From Phyllobacterium brassicacearum (GTDB lineage Bacteria > Pseudomonadota > Alphaproteobacteria > Rhizobiales > Rhizobiaceae): a stretch of 64,000 nucleotides of DNA. Positions 25,233-34,506 of this stretch are shown in pieces; position 1 is the stretch's first letter; every line of letters starts with the position of its first letter. The stretch is from positions 1-64,000 of the forward strand of contig NZ_PGGO01000005.1 of assembly GCF_003010955.1 (NCBI RefSeq). The letters are read 5' to 3'. The notes beneath the pieces are model-generated. The model had not been told where the DNA came from. It was given only the letters and a program-made list of their open reading frames with translations, and did no database searches. Position numbers and translations under genes: made by a program.

Positions 25233-26098
25233 TGGCGCCATACGGGTCTGGTCAGGCAGGTCGGACCGCCTTCGCAAGCAATGCACAATGCGTCCGCCTC
25301 AAAGGTCGTTACCGTGCAGCCAGCCGCTTCCATTGCTGCTTTTGTTCCCTTAAATCCAGCTACGGCGATGACCTGATAAGGGGCAGTTGGCAGGACGTTG
25401 AGATTGAGCCCGTTGCTGGCAGCAAACTCTTCCTCGGGAGCTACAACAAGCCGGATGCCGCGTTCCTTCAGCAGTTGGTAGAACGCCGCCGGCAGGAGAG
25501 GCAGGTGTACCAGCGCCAGATCCTCGGCGAGGGGAGAGATGATCGACATCAGATGCAGACAGGCTTCTTCGCCATGCCAAAGCGGTAGATCGAAACCGAG
25601 CACAGTGATGCCGAGGGGCTTCAGGATTGCGGAGAGCTGTTCGATGCCGGACTGGTTGGTACGTACGCCGCGCCCGACAGCCAAGGTTTTGCTGTCTACC
25701 CAGACGCAATCGCCGCCTTCGACGGTGCCCGGCGCTTCGATGCGGCCGAGAACAGGGACATCCATCTCGCGGTAGGTTTTGTGATGCAGATCGGGCTCAT
25801 CGAGGCGCAGGCTCTTGCCCATGCGCAGGAGCACCGCGCCTTTATCGGTGACGAGTGAAGGATCATGGGTAAATATCGAATCCGAGAGGGCATCATTGCC
25901 GTCGCGTATCCAGGTAATGTCGGCACCGGACCGGGCGACAAGATCGGCGAAGACCTTGTGCTGCTCGGATGCCCGGCGCGGATCGAACTGCGGCCCATAG
26001 TGCCAGACGTCACGCTCGGCGCCGGCCATGACCCTGTCCGGCATGCGCATTATGACGCGTTTCAAGGGAAGGGCCATGGACTGCGAACCGAATGTCAT
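25229..26098 (-). CDS. Dimethylargininase / arginine deiminase superfamily hydrolase
   Basis: Predicted to hydrolyse NG,NG-dimethyl-L-arginine (or a related guanidine) to citrulline plus an amine. In 289 residues it has the substrate-binding DSIFTHDPSLV, TVEGGDCVW (EGGD), GVRTNQSGIEQL, the histidine in LHLMSI and the nucleophilic cysteine in EGGPTCLTRP (Cys281). This order matches DDAH-type enzymes. ATG at 26098 is used; a second ATG at 26077 (MALPLKRV) is possible. First gene of an operon DDAH-TetR-AruH-AruI, divergent from an amino-acid ABC transporter. Confidence 0.85.
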   Translation of the reverse strand: MTFGSQSMALPLKRVIMRMPDRVMAGAERDVWHYGPQFDPRRASEQHKVFADLVARSGADITWIRDGNDALSDSIFTHDPSLVTDKGAVLLRMGKSLRLDEPDLHHKTYREMDVPVLGRIEAPGTVEGGDCVWVDSKTLAVGRGVRTNQSGIEQLSAILKPLGITVLGFDLPLWHGEEACLHLMSIISPLAEDLALVHLPLLPAAFYQLLKERGIRLVVAPEEEFAASNGLNLNVLPTAPYQVIAVAGFKGTKAAMEAAGCTVTTFEADALCIACEGGPTCLTRPVWRQ

Positions 26099-26131
26099 GT
26101 TTTGGGGGTGCTCTCGAAAAATTGCTGGTCA

Positions 26132-26164
26132 GTGTATTTATACGCTTGCATAATTAGATCGCAA
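26132..26164 (-). promoter_or_regulatory. Promoter and near-palindromic operator for the DDAH operon
   Basis: On the minus strand TTGCGA (26164-26159) and TATAAA (26142-26137) are 16 bp apart, a good sigma-70 promoter 34 bp before the DDAH start. The -10 box is embedded in GTGTAT-TT-ATACGC (26132-26145), a palindrome with one mismatch. It is a plausible operator for the TetR protein of the operon. Confidence 0.45.
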
Positions 26165-26254
26165 GTGGTGTGATGGGCTAAATTCGGGCGATCAAGACCC
26201 ATGCTGACAAAAGAGGCGGATCGAACAACTGATGATTGAGCATGCACGACAGCT

Positions 26255-27091
26255 ATGCGCGGAAATCCCGGAATGACGGCGAGTGTAGCCGTTGCGGCGG
26301 ATCCTCTCCAACCGGGCGTGCCTGAACAGGCTGAAGCTATCCACATCGAGAACCTGCACAAGCGGTTTGGCGCCCTTGAAGTGCTCAAGGGCGTTTCCAT
26401 GTCCGCCAAGGACGGCGATGTCGTAGCCATGATCGGCGGCAGCGGCTCGGGCAAGTCCACATTCTTGCGCTGCATAAATTTCCTTGAAAATCCCACCAGC
26501 GGCGTCATTCGCATCAACGGCGAAGACGTGAAGATGGTTAGCGACGGCCACGGCGGTCAGGTACCGGCCAATCGCCGCCAGATCGAGCGCATTCGCAGCC
26601 GGCTCGGCATGGTATTCCAGAATTTCAACCTGTGGCAGCACATGACGCTGATCCAGAATGTCATCGAAGTGCCGGTGCATGTGCTCGGCATGAAGCGCGA
26701 TGAGGCCATGGCCATTGGCGAGCAGCTTCTCGAACGCGTCGGTCTTTCAGCCAAGCGCGACGTCTATCCCGCCTATATGTCAGGCGGGCAGCAGCAGCGG
26801 GGTGCAATCGCGCGGGCGCTTGCCATCCAGCCACGCGTCATGCTGTTCGATGAGCCGACTTCGGCGCTCGATCCGGAACTAGTCGGCGAGGTCTTGAAGG
26901 TCATAGCCGACCTCGCGAAGGAGGGCCGGACGATGCTGCTGGTCACCCACGAGATGAAGTTCGCCCGCGAAGTGGCGAGCCATGTGATGTACCTGCACAA
27001 TGGCATCGTCGAGGAGGAAGGACCTCCTGAACAACTCTTCGGATCGCCAAAATCTGAACGTTTGAAGCAGTTTATTCGCACTGTTTCATAA
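26255..27091 (+). CDS. Polar amino-acid ABC transporter ATP-binding protein (HisP/ArtP type)
   Basis: The 278-residue ATPase has Walker A GGSGSGKSTFLRC, signature MSGGQQQRGAIARAL, Walker B VMLFDEPTSALDPELVG and the switch His in LVTHEMKFAREVA. The GHGGQVPANRRQIERIRS insertion is typical of HisP/OccP-like subunits. First gene of the operon ATPase - binding protein - two permeases, divergent from the DDAH-aruHI operon. This suggests the transporter imports arginine, ornithine or methylated arginines. An alternative start at 26273 (MTASV) cannot be excluded. Confidence 0.92.
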   Translation: MRGNPGMTASVAVAADPLQPGVPEQAEAIHIENLHKRFGALEVLKGVSMSAKDGDVVAMIGGSGSGKSTFLRCINFLENPTSGVIRINGEDVKMVSDGHGGQVPANRRQIERIRSRLGMVFQNFNLWQHMTLIQNVIEVPVHVLGMKRDEAMAIGEQLLERVGLSAKRDVYPAYMSGGQQQRGAIARALAIQPRVMLFDEPTSALDPELVGEVLKVIADLAKEGRTMLLVTHEMKFAREVASHVMYLHNGIVEEEGPPEQLFGSPKSERLKQFIRTVS

Positions 27092-27150
27092 GTGACTAAA
27101 AGCAATACAGGGAGCAACCCTGGGGAACAGTTGAACCAATGGAGATGAGA

Positions 27151-27933
27151 ATGAAGTCTTTTCTGAAAACTACGGCAGCAGCCGTTGTGCTTGTGGTTGC
27201 CGGCCTTGGCGCAGCCAATGCCGAACAGGTCAAGGTTGGCATTGCCGCCGAACCCTATCCGCCCTTCACGTCGCCGGATGCATCGGGCAAGTGGCAGGGC
27301 TGGGAAATCGACATCACGATGGCGATGTGCGCGGCGGCCAAGCTTGATTGCGTCATCACGCCGGTTTCGTGGGACGGTATCATTCCGGCGCTGACGACGA
27401 AGAAGATCGACATCATTGCGAGCTCCATGTCGATCACCGCGGAGCGCGAGAAGACGATCGATTTCTCGGACAAGTATTACAATACCCCGACGGTCATTCT
27501 CGGCTCCAAGGAAGAGAAGATGGATGCGACGCCCGAGGGCCTGAAGGGCAAGATTTTGGGCGTGCAGGTTTCGACCGTGCATCAGGCCTATGCGAAGAAG
27601 CATTTCGCTGACACTGCGGCCGAGATCAAGGAATATCAGACGCAGGACGAAGCCAATCAGGATCTGGCAGCCGGACGTATCGACGCTACCCAGGCGGATG
27701 GACTGGCGCTGGAAACCTTTGCTGCGACCCCTGAAGGCAAGGCCTGCTGCGAAATCAAGGGCAAGGTCGCCGATGATCTCGAGATCCTCGGACCCGGCGT
27801 TGGCGTTGGCATACGCAAGGGCGATACGGCGATGAAGGAAAAGTTCAACGCGGCAATCAAAGAGATCCGGGCCAACGGGAAGTATGACGAGATCTCGAAG
27901 GAGTACTTCACGTTCGACATCTACGGAGGCTGA
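27151..27933 (+). CDS. Amino-acid ABC transporter substrate-binding protein (arginine/ornithine type)
   Basis: Periplasmic SBP_bac_3 protein (260 aa). The signal peptide is MKSFLKTTAAAVVLVVAGLG with cleavage near ANA-EQ. Mature features are VGIAAEPYPPFTSPDASGKW, GWEIDITMAMC and the conserved ligand contacts in SSMSITAEREKTIDFSDKYY, characteristic of Lys/Arg/Orn/octopine binding proteins. The ATG at 27151 has GGAGATGAG immediately upstream, so the upstream in-frame ATGs were not used. It lies 59 nt after the ATPase gene and is followed by a terminator-like hairpin. Confidence 0.92.
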   Translation: MKSFLKTTAAAVVLVVAGLGAANAEQVKVGIAAEPYPPFTSPDASGKWQGWEIDITMAMCAAAKLDCVITPVSWDGIIPALTTKKIDIIASSMSITAEREKTIDFSDKYYNTPTVILGSKEEKMDATPEGLKGKILGVQVSTVHQAYAKKHFADTAAEIKEYQTQDEANQDLAAGRIDATQADGLALETFAATPEGKACCEIKGKVADDLEILGPGVGVGIRKGDTAMKEKFNAAIKEIRANGKYDEISKEYFTFDIYGG

Positions 27934-27942
27934 TTGAGTTTG

Positions 27943-27974
27943 GGCCGGAGCTGGGTTTCCAACTCCGGCCTTTT
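27943..27974 (+). terminator. Intra-operon intrinsic terminator/attenuator after binding-protein gene
   Basis: GGCCGGAG (27943-27950) and CTCCGGCC (27963-27970) form an 8-bp GC stem with a 12-nt loop that can pair further, followed directly by TTTT. It separates the abundant binding protein from the two permease genes and probably causes partial termination. Confidence 0.75.
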
Positions 27975-28015
27975 CATTGTTCGAAACCTGCATTTGACGC
28001 TGAATCGAGGACGGC

Positions 28016-28768
28016 TTGGCCGACGCATCGATTATCCCCGCCGGAATTACCGGCATGTTCGATCTTCTATCTCCTGTTGCGCCAGGATGGGGTGCCAATC
28101 TTTTGCGCGGGCTGGTGCGGTCGCTGCAGATTGCCTTCGGCGCGTTCGGCATGGGCCTGATTATCGGAACTTTCGGCGCATACGCGAAACTCTATGGCGG
28201 CCCGATCGCACGCGATCTGGCGGCAATCTATACGACGCTGGTACGGGCAATTCCGGAGCTGGTGATGATTATCCTGCTCTATTATGCGGGGACGGACCTG
28301 ATCAATCGCATCCTTGAGGGGATGGGCTATCAGCGAGTGGATATCAGCGGTCTCGTTGCCGGTATTGTCGTGCTGGGATTTGTCCAGGGCGCCTATGCTA
28401 CGGAAGTGCTGCGCGGTGCGATCAAAGCCATCCCGCAAGGCGAGATCGAAGCGGCGAGGGCCTACGGCATGCCGCCTACGCTGATGATGCGCCGGATCAC
28501 GCTGCCGGCCATGCTCCCGCACGCGTTGCCCGGACTTGCCAATCTCTGGCTCATTTCGACGAAGGACACAGCGCTGCTTGCAGTCGTTGGCTTCAGCGAA
28601 CTGACACTGGAAACGCGCCAGGCTGCCGGAGCGACGAAGGCCTACATGACCTTTTATCTGGCCGCCGGTGCGCTCTATCTGCTTATCACGCTATTTTCCA
28701 GCGTCATTCTTGAATGGGTCGAGAGACGGGCGCGGCGCGGCATGCCTTCGGTGAAGGAGGCGCACTGA
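28016..28768 (+). CDS. Amino-acid ABC transporter permease (HisQ type)
   Basis: The 250-residue inner-membrane subunit has about five helices and the EAA loop EAARAYGMPPTLMMRRITLP (about residue 142). Start is TTG with GAGGA five nt upstream; the first ATG in frame is at 28055 and is an alternative. The stop codon overlaps the ATG of the next permease by one base (TGATG), so the two permeases are translationally coupled. Confidence 0.88.
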   Translation: MADASIIPAGITGMFDLLSPVAPGWGANLLRGLVRSLQIAFGAFGMGLIIGTFGAYAKLYGGPIARDLAAIYTTLVRAIPELVMIILLYYAGTDLINRILEGMGYQRVDISGLVAGIVVLGFVQGAYATEVLRGAIKAIPQGEIEAARAYGMPPTLMMRRITLPAMLPHALPGLANLWLISTKDTALLAVVGFSELTLETRQAAGATKAYMTFYLAAGALYLLITLFSSVILEWVERRARRGMPSVKEAH

Positions 28769-29619
28769 TGTCCAATGCGCTTGGTGAAACCGAAATTGAA
28801 GTTCCGATAGAGACATTTCCGATCCACAAGGAGAAGGACCCGAGCCGTCAGGCCAGCAGGCTGCCGCCGCATCGTATCGTCCTTATTCTCATTGGACTGG
28901 CGCTTGTGGCTTCGGCGGCGTTGTTCATGCGCTGGGACTGGCTGCCGCAATATGGCGGTCTCATCTTGCAGGGCTTATGGCGGACAATTTGGATACTGGT
29001 CGTGACGGTCGTCCTTGGTTTCCTGCTGGCGGTGCCGCTTGGTCTGGCACAAGCTTCCGGACCCGCTATCCTGGCCATTCCGGCGCGTGCGTTCTGTACG
29101 GTCATTCGCGGTACGCCGCTGCTCGTTCAGCTTTGGCTGCTCTATTACGGCCTCGGGTCGCTTTTCCCGCAATATCCGTGGATTAGAGGATCCGAGCTCT
29201 GGCCGTACCTGCGGCAGGCGTGGCCCTACGCTGTTCTCGCGCTGACCTTGTCTTATGCCGGTTACGAAGGGGAGGTCATGCGCGGCGCTTTTGCGAGCGT
29301 CCCCAAGGGGCAGTTGGAAGCGGCGCGGGCATTCGGCATGCGGCGCTTTACAATCTTCCGTCGCATCTGGCTGCCGCAAGCTATCCACCGAGCCCTGCTT
29401 ACGCTTGCAGGCGAGGCCGTTCTTCAGCTGAAATCCACCCCGCTGGTCGCGACAATCACGGTCGTTGATCTCTATGCGGTGGCCTCGCGCGTGCGTCAGG
29501 ATACGTTTTTAACCTATGAGCCGCTGTTGCTGCTTGCCGCGGGGTATCTGGCCATAACCGCTATCATCGTTTTTCTGTTCCGGCGCGTCGAAAGGCTGAT
29601 CCCGTCGAAGTTAGGATAA
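28768..29619 (+). CDS. Amino-acid ABC transporter permease (HisM type)
   Basis: The second permease (283 aa) has an unusually long charged cytoplasmic N-terminus of about 45 residues (ETEIEVPIETFPIHKEKDPS) before the first helix, then about six helices and an EAA loop LEAARAFGMRRFTIFRRIWL. It ends the transporter operon; a CocE-type hydrolase starts 186 nt downstream. Confidence 0.88.
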   Translation: MSNALGETEIEVPIETFPIHKEKDPSRQASRLPPHRIVLILIGLALVASAALFMRWDWLPQYGGLILQGLWRTIWILVVTVVLGFLLAVPLGLAQASGPAILAIPARAFCTVIRGTPLLVQLWLLYYGLGSLFPQYPWIRGSELWPYLRQAWPYAVLALTLSYAGYEGEVMRGAFASVPKGQLEAARAFGMRRFTIFRRIWLPQAIHRALLTLAGEAVLQLKSTPLVATITVVDLYAVASRVRQDTFLTYEPLLLLAAGYLAITAIIVFLFRRVERLIPSKLG

Positions 29620-29805
29620 TTGCGGCGTGGCGCAAATTGTTGGACTTATGTCGCAGTGTTTGGTGCGTGCCTTTGGGCAGATGCGCATAGTGTGGGCAAA
29701 AGGAACGCCTCGCAAAGACGAGAAAATGGGATTCATGTTGTCGCCGGGCGCTGCGCCGGCGGGCATTATCTATTTTCAACTCCGTCGTGGGGACGAAAGG
29801 TGGTA

Positions 29806-31809
29806 ATGCGGACGGTCGAGACTTTTCAGCATAGGATCACTGAGCAGGCCGACATGGGTATTGTCTTGCCCGACGGCTGCCGGCTTTCGGCGAGAGTCTG
29901 GATGCCAGACGATGCCGAGCAGACCCCGGTTCCTGCAATTCTCGAGTTTCTCCCTTATCGCAAACGCGACGGCACCACGGCGCGGGACAACCTCACCCAC
30001 CCCTATTTTGCCGGCCATGGCTATGCCTGTCTGCGCGTCGACATGCGCGGCAATGGCGACTCCGAAGGTCTGACGGAGGATGAGTATTCCGAGCAGGAAC
30101 TGGCCGATGCCTGTGAGGTAATCAAGTGGATCGCCGCGCAGCCGTGGTCGACCGGCGAGGTTGGCATGATGGGCATTTCGTGGGGCGGCTTCAATTCGCT
30201 GCAGGTTGCCGCGCGCCAGCCGGAAGCACTCAAGGCGATCATCACGCTCTGCTCGACCGATGATCGTTATGCCGACGATATTCATTACAAGGGTGGCCTG
30301 CTGCTGAACGAAAATCTCGGCTGGGGCGCAACGATGCTCGCCTACTCATCGCGCGCGCCAGACCCGGCACTCGTTGGCGAGAAATGGCGCGATATGTGGC
30401 TCGATCGGCTCGACAACGAGCCTTTCCTGCCAGCCGTCTGGCTCAACCATCAGACGCGCGACGCCTATTGGCAGCGCGGTTCGGTCTGCGAGGATTTTTC
30501 GGCGATCAAGGCGGCAACTCTCGCCGTGGGTGGCTGGGGCGATGCATACAAGAATGCTGTGCCGCGCCTGATCCAGGGCATCTCCGCGCCCGTCAAGGGC
30601 ATAACCGGTCCGTGGGTGCACAAATATCCGCATTTTGCAGTGCCGGAACCGCGTATCGGCTTTCTGCAGGAAGCGCTGCGCTGGTGGGATCGCTGGCTTA
30701 AGGACATCGACACAGGCGTCGAGCGGGATCCCGCCTATCGCGCCTACCTGATGGACTCTGTCCGACCGAAGAGCTGGTACACGGAACGGCCAGGATACTG
30801 GATTGCAGAAGACCAGTGGCCGTCGACGAATATTGCCAACAAAGTGCTGCACCTGCAGGCTACACATTCGCTCGCATCCGAAGCATCGGGCGGGTTTTCC
30901 CACCTGATCTTGTCGCCGCAGGATTGCGGCATGATGGGCGGAGAATATTGCGCGATATGGCTCGGACCGGAGATGCCTGGGGACCAGCGCCGCGACGATG
31001 CGCTTTCGGTTTGCTACGACACGGTTCTGCACAAGCCGATCGATATCGTCGGTGCACCCGAAATCGCCTTGAAACTATTGAGCGACAAGCCGGTTGCCAT
31101 GGTCGCGGTGCGGCTTTGCGATGTGCATCCGGATGGCGCATCGACGCGCATCACCTATGGCGTGTTCAATCTTTGCCATCGCAACGGGCACGACAGGCCG
31201 GAGCCGCTTGTGCCCGGAGAACCCATCGATATCAGCGTCAAGCTTGACGATATCGCCTATCGCGTACCGGCCGGGCACACATTGCGCGTAGCCGTTTCAT
31301 CTTCCTATTGGCCCATGGTCTGGCCGTCACCGGAACACGTCAGCCTGACCATCCGGTCAGGCCAAATCAGCGTTCCTGTGCGTGAAACCGCGACTGGCGA
31401 CGAGTGGACCTTCCCGGAACCGGAAGCAGCATCACCGTGGCAGATTGATACGTTGCGTGCCGGGGGCAACAAACGGTCGGTGGAGCACGATCAGGTCAGC
31501 GGCAAGATCGCCTTGCTCATCGAAGACGACTTCGGCGAGGCACGTGACAAGGATCACGGCCTCATCCATGGTGGCATCGCCCGAGAGCGCTGGGAAATCC
31601 ATCCCGACGATCCTCTTTCCGCCCATGGCGAGACTCATTGGACTGAGGTGTCCGGTCGTGACAGCTGGCGGATCCGGACGGAGACATTCACGACGATGCG
31701 GTCTGACAAGGACAATTTCTATCTCACCGGCCGTATCGAGGCCTACGAAAACGATAACTTGGTGTTCGATCGGGATTTTGCCGAAACCATCGCGCGCCAA
31801 TGCATATGA
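29806..31809 (+). CDS. CocE/NonD-family alpha/beta hydrolase (X-Pro dipeptidyl-peptidase S15-like)
   Basis: The 667-residue serine hydrolase has an N-terminal S15 catalytic domain (LPDGCRLSARVWMP; RVDMRGNGDSEG; nucleophile in GMMGISWGGFNS at about residue 126) and a C-terminal jelly-roll X-Pro_pept_C domain (PAGHTLRVAVSSSYWPMVWPSPE). Members hydrolyse esters or amides such as cocaine or Xaa-Pro peptides; the natural substrate here is unknown. The ATG of MRTVETFQHR has an AAAGGTG site; 186 nt upstream are untranslated and probably hold a promoter. It lies between an amino-acid importer and a dipeptide-type importer, so a peptide- or ester-processing role is plausible. Confidence 0.87.
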   Translation: MRTVETFQHRITEQADMGIVLPDGCRLSARVWMPDDAEQTPVPAILEFLPYRKRDGTTARDNLTHPYFAGHGYACLRVDMRGNGDSEGLTEDEYSEQELADACEVIKWIAAQPWSTGEVGMMGISWGGFNSLQVAARQPEALKAIITLCSTDDRYADDIHYKGGLLLNENLGWGATMLAYSSRAPDPALVGEKWRDMWLDRLDNEPFLPAVWLNHQTRDAYWQRGSVCEDFSAIKAATLAVGGWGDAYKNAVPRLIQGISAPVKGITGPWVHKYPHFAVPEPRIGFLQEALRWWDRWLKDIDTGVERDPAYRAYLMDSVRPKSWYTERPGYWIAEDQWPSTNIANKVLHLQATHSLASEASGGFSHLILSPQDCGMMGGEYCAIWLGPEMPGDQRRDDALSVCYDTVLHKPIDIVGAPEIALKLLSDKPVAMVAVRLCDVHPDGASTRITYGVFNLCHRNGHDRPEPLVPGEPIDISVKLDDIAYRVPAGHTLRVAVSSSYWPMVWPSPEHVSLTIRSGQISVPVRETATGDEWTFPEPEAASPWQIDTLRAGGNKRSVEHDQVSGKIALLIEDDFGEARDKDHGLIHGGIARERWEIHPDDPLSAHGETHWTEVSGRDSWRIRTETFTTMRSDKDNFYLTGRIEAYENDNLVFDRDFAETIARQCI

Positions 31810-31936
31810 TTCAGCGGCAATGGCCGGAGGAACAATTTACTAAATCAATGGGTTGAAATTCACGGGTATCAAGTCGCATTATCACAAAAACCAGATTTGG
31901 ACGCGAGGCGTTCCAAGGATCAAAAAGGGGAATGGT

Positions 31937-33526
31937 ATGTCAAACGAACTCGATTATCTTAGCCGCAAGGTTGCTCGCGGACATCTGTCCCGCCGTGACT
32001 TCCTTGGCCGCGCCGCTGCTCTAGGCGTCACCACGGTCTTCGCCAATTCCCTGCTGTCGAGCGCGGCGCTCGCGGAAGGTCCGGTCAAGGGCGGCACCCT
32101 GAAGGCCGGTATGACAGGTGGCGCTTCCACAGATAGCCTCGATCCGGCCAGCTGGCAAAGTCAGGTCCCTTACAAATTTGGCCGCCAATGGGGTGAACAA
32201 CTCGTCGAAATTCAGCCGGATGGCAAACTCGAACCGAAACTCGCCGAAGAGTGGGGGTCATCGGACGATGCCAAAGTTTGGACATTCAAGATCCGTAAGG
32301 GTGTTCAATTCCATGATGGCAAGGAGATGACCCCGGACGACGTCGTCGCCACGATGGAACGCCATTCCGACGCCAACTCGAAATCCGGTGCGCTCGGCAT
32401 CATGGGCGGCATCGAAAACGTGAAGAAAGACGGCGATACCGTTGTTTTCACACTGAAAGAAGCCAATGCCGATCTGCCGTTCCTGATGGACGACTACCAT
32501 CTGATGATTCAGCCGAATGGCGGGAAGGACAAACCGGCGGCCGGCATCGGTACGGGCCCGTACAAGGTTGTGACGGAACAGCCGGGCGTACGCCATATAG
32601 GTGAAAAGTTCGCCAATTACTGGAATGGCGACAAGCGCGGCCATGCTGACCAGATCGAAATCATCGTCATCAACGACGCCACCGCCCGTACCGCTGCGCT
32701 GCAGTCCGGTCAGGTGCACATGATCAATCGCGTTGAGCCGAAGATCGTCGATCTGGTCAAGCGCGTCCCGGGCGTCACAATCCAGAATGTTGCGGGCAAG
32801 GGGCACTACGTTTTCATCGCTCACTGCAACACCGCGCCGTTCGACAACATGGATCTGCGGTTGGCACTGAAATATGCGATGAACCGCGAAGAGATGGTGA
32901 AGACCATTCTGCGCGGCTATGGTTCCGTGGGTAACGATACGCCGATCAACAAGGCGTACCCGCTATTCTCGGATGATCTCGAACAGCGCAAATATGATCC
33001 CGACAAGGCAGCATTTCACTACAAGAAGTCCGGTCACGATGGTGCGGTGCTTCTTCGTACTTCCGATGTTGCATTTCCCGGCGCAATCGATGCGGCGCAG
33101 CTTTATCAGCAGAGCGCTGCCAAGGCTGGCATCACCATCGAAGTCAAGCGCGAGCCGGGCGATGGTTATTTCTCGCAGGTATGGAACAAGCAGCCATTCT
33201 CCACATCCTACTGGGGAGGACGACCCACCCAGGACCAGATGTATTCGACGGCCTATTATTCCAAGGCCGACTGGAACGACACACGCTTCTTCAACGACAA
33301 ATTCGACCAACTGCTGATCACGGCACGTGGCGAACTGGACGAGGGCAAGCGCAAGCAGATGTATCGCGATATGGCCGTTATCGTTCGCGATGAGGGCGGC
33401 GTGATCGTACCCATGTTCAACGATTTCATCGACGCAACCAGCGCCAAGGTCGGCGGTTGGGTGCCGGACGGCAATCAGGAGATGAGCGGCGGTTACGCAT
33501 TGTCGCGCTGCTGGCTGATCGCGTAG
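31937..33526 (+). CDS. Dipeptide/oligopeptide-type ABC transporter substrate-binding protein
   Basis: A 529-residue SBP_bac_5 protein with a Tat signal (LSRRDFLGRAAALGVTT, cleavage near ALAEGP). Family features are KVWTFKIRKGVQFHDGKEMTPDDV (in two parts) and NNMDLRLALKYAMNREEM-type contacts in the C-terminal lobe. The start was set at MSNELDYL, which has AAAAAGGGGA just upstream. First gene of a four-gene dpp-type operon. The ligand may be a peptide, but related rhizobial proteins bind other amines or sugars. Confidence 0.9.
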   Translation: MSNELDYLSRKVARGHLSRRDFLGRAAALGVTTVFANSLLSSAALAEGPVKGGTLKAGMTGGASTDSLDPASWQSQVPYKFGRQWGEQLVEIQPDGKLEPKLAEEWGSSDDAKVWTFKIRKGVQFHDGKEMTPDDVVATMERHSDANSKSGALGIMGGIENVKKDGDTVVFTLKEANADLPFLMDDYHLMIQPNGGKDKPAAGIGTGPYKVVTEQPGVRHIGEKFANYWNGDKRGHADQIEIIVINDATARTAALQSGQVHMINRVEPKIVDLVKRVPGVTIQNVAGKGHYVFIAHCNTAPFDNMDLRLALKYAMNREEMVKTILRGYGSVGNDTPINKAYPLFSDDLEQRKYDPDKAAFHYKKSGHDGAVLLRTSDVAFPGAIDAAQLYQQSAAKAGITIEVKREPGDGYFSQVWNKQPFSTSYWGGRPTQDQMYSTAYYSKADWNDTRFFNDKFDQLLITARGELDEGKRKQMYRDMAVIVRDEGGVIVPMFNDFIDATSAKVGGWVPDGNQEMSGGYALSRCWLIA

Positions 33527-33536
33527 AGGTTGGCGG

Positions 33537-34496
33537 ATGAGTACGCCTGTCCTTAAACTGGTCGCCCAGCGCATTGCGATGGGCGTACTCCTTCTCCTTG
33601 CCGTCTCCGTGCTGATATTTATCGGCACGCAGATCCTGCCTGGAGACGTGGCGCAGTCCATTCTCGGACAATCCGCCACGCCGCAAGCACTTGAAAACCT
33701 GCGGCGTGACATGGGCCTCAATGATCCAGCCTATATCCGCTACTTCCGTTGGCTTGGCGGTGTCCTGACTGGCAATCTCGGCACAGCTCTCTCCAGCGGG
33801 CAGGACATCGCCACGTCGCTGAAGGACCGGCTGTGGAACACGCTGTTCCTCGCCTCGGCGGCGGCGGTGGTTTCGGTTCCGCTGGCAATCGGCCTCGGGC
33901 TGCTCGCAGTGCGCTACCGAAACGGCCCCGTAGACAAGATCATATCCGGGCTTGGTCTCGCCTCGACATCATTGCCGGAATTCTTCACCGGTTATCTGCT
34001 GATCTACTTCGTTGCCGTGCAGTTGCAGTGGTTTCCGAGCGTCTCGACAGTTTACGAGGGGATGCCATTTGGTGAACGCCTGAGCGCCATTGCCCTGCCG
34101 GTTACGGTGCTGACGCTTGTTGTTCTCGCACACATGATGCGCATGACCCGAGCGGCAATCCTCAATGTGATGCAATCTGCCTATATCGAGACGGCTGAGC
34201 TCAAGGGGCTGACGCCATTCCAGATCATTACCCGTCACGCTTTTCCTAATGCGATCGCGCCGATCGTCAACGTCGTCATGCTCAATCTCGCATTTCTGAT
34301 TGTCGGCGTGGTCGTCGTCGAGGTTATTTTTGTCTATCCCGGCATGGGACAATATCTGGTCGATCACGTTGCCAAACGCGACGTTCCGGTCGTTCAGGCA
34401 TGCGGGCTGGTTTTCGCGGCTGTCTATATCAGCCTCAATATTGTTGCTGATATCGTGGCGATTGTTTCCAATCCCCGCCTCAGACATCCCAAGTGA
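33537..34496 (+). CDS. ABC transporter permease, DppB type
   Basis: A 319-residue permease with the typical N-terminal helix (RIAMGVLLLLAVSVLIFIGT), the periplasmic PGDVAQSILGQSATPQAL segment, about six helices, and an EAA motif ETAELKGLTPFQIITRHAFP near residue 220. It follows the binding-protein gene by 10 nt. Confidence 0.92.
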   Translation: MSTPVLKLVAQRIAMGVLLLLAVSVLIFIGTQILPGDVAQSILGQSATPQALENLRRDMGLNDPAYIRYFRWLGGVLTGNLGTALSSGQDIATSLKDRLWNTLFLASAAAVVSVPLAIGLGLLAVRYRNGPVDKIISGLGLASTSLPEFFTGYLLIYFVAVQLQWFPSVSTVYEGMPFGERLSAIALPVTVLTLVVLAHMMRMTRAAILNVMQSAYIETAELKGLTPFQIITRHAFPNAIAPIVNVVMLNLAFLIVGVVVVEVIFVYPGMGQYLVDHVAKRDVPVVQACGLVFAAVYISLNIVADIVAIVSNPRLRHPK

Positions 34497-34506
34497 GGCC
34501 GTGCAG

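Noticed and set aside
26773-28152. Open minus-strand frame of about 459 codons over the amino-acid ABC transporter genes
   Set aside because: Antisense shadow of the ATPase and binding-protein genes; composition is Arg/His rich without domain signatures.
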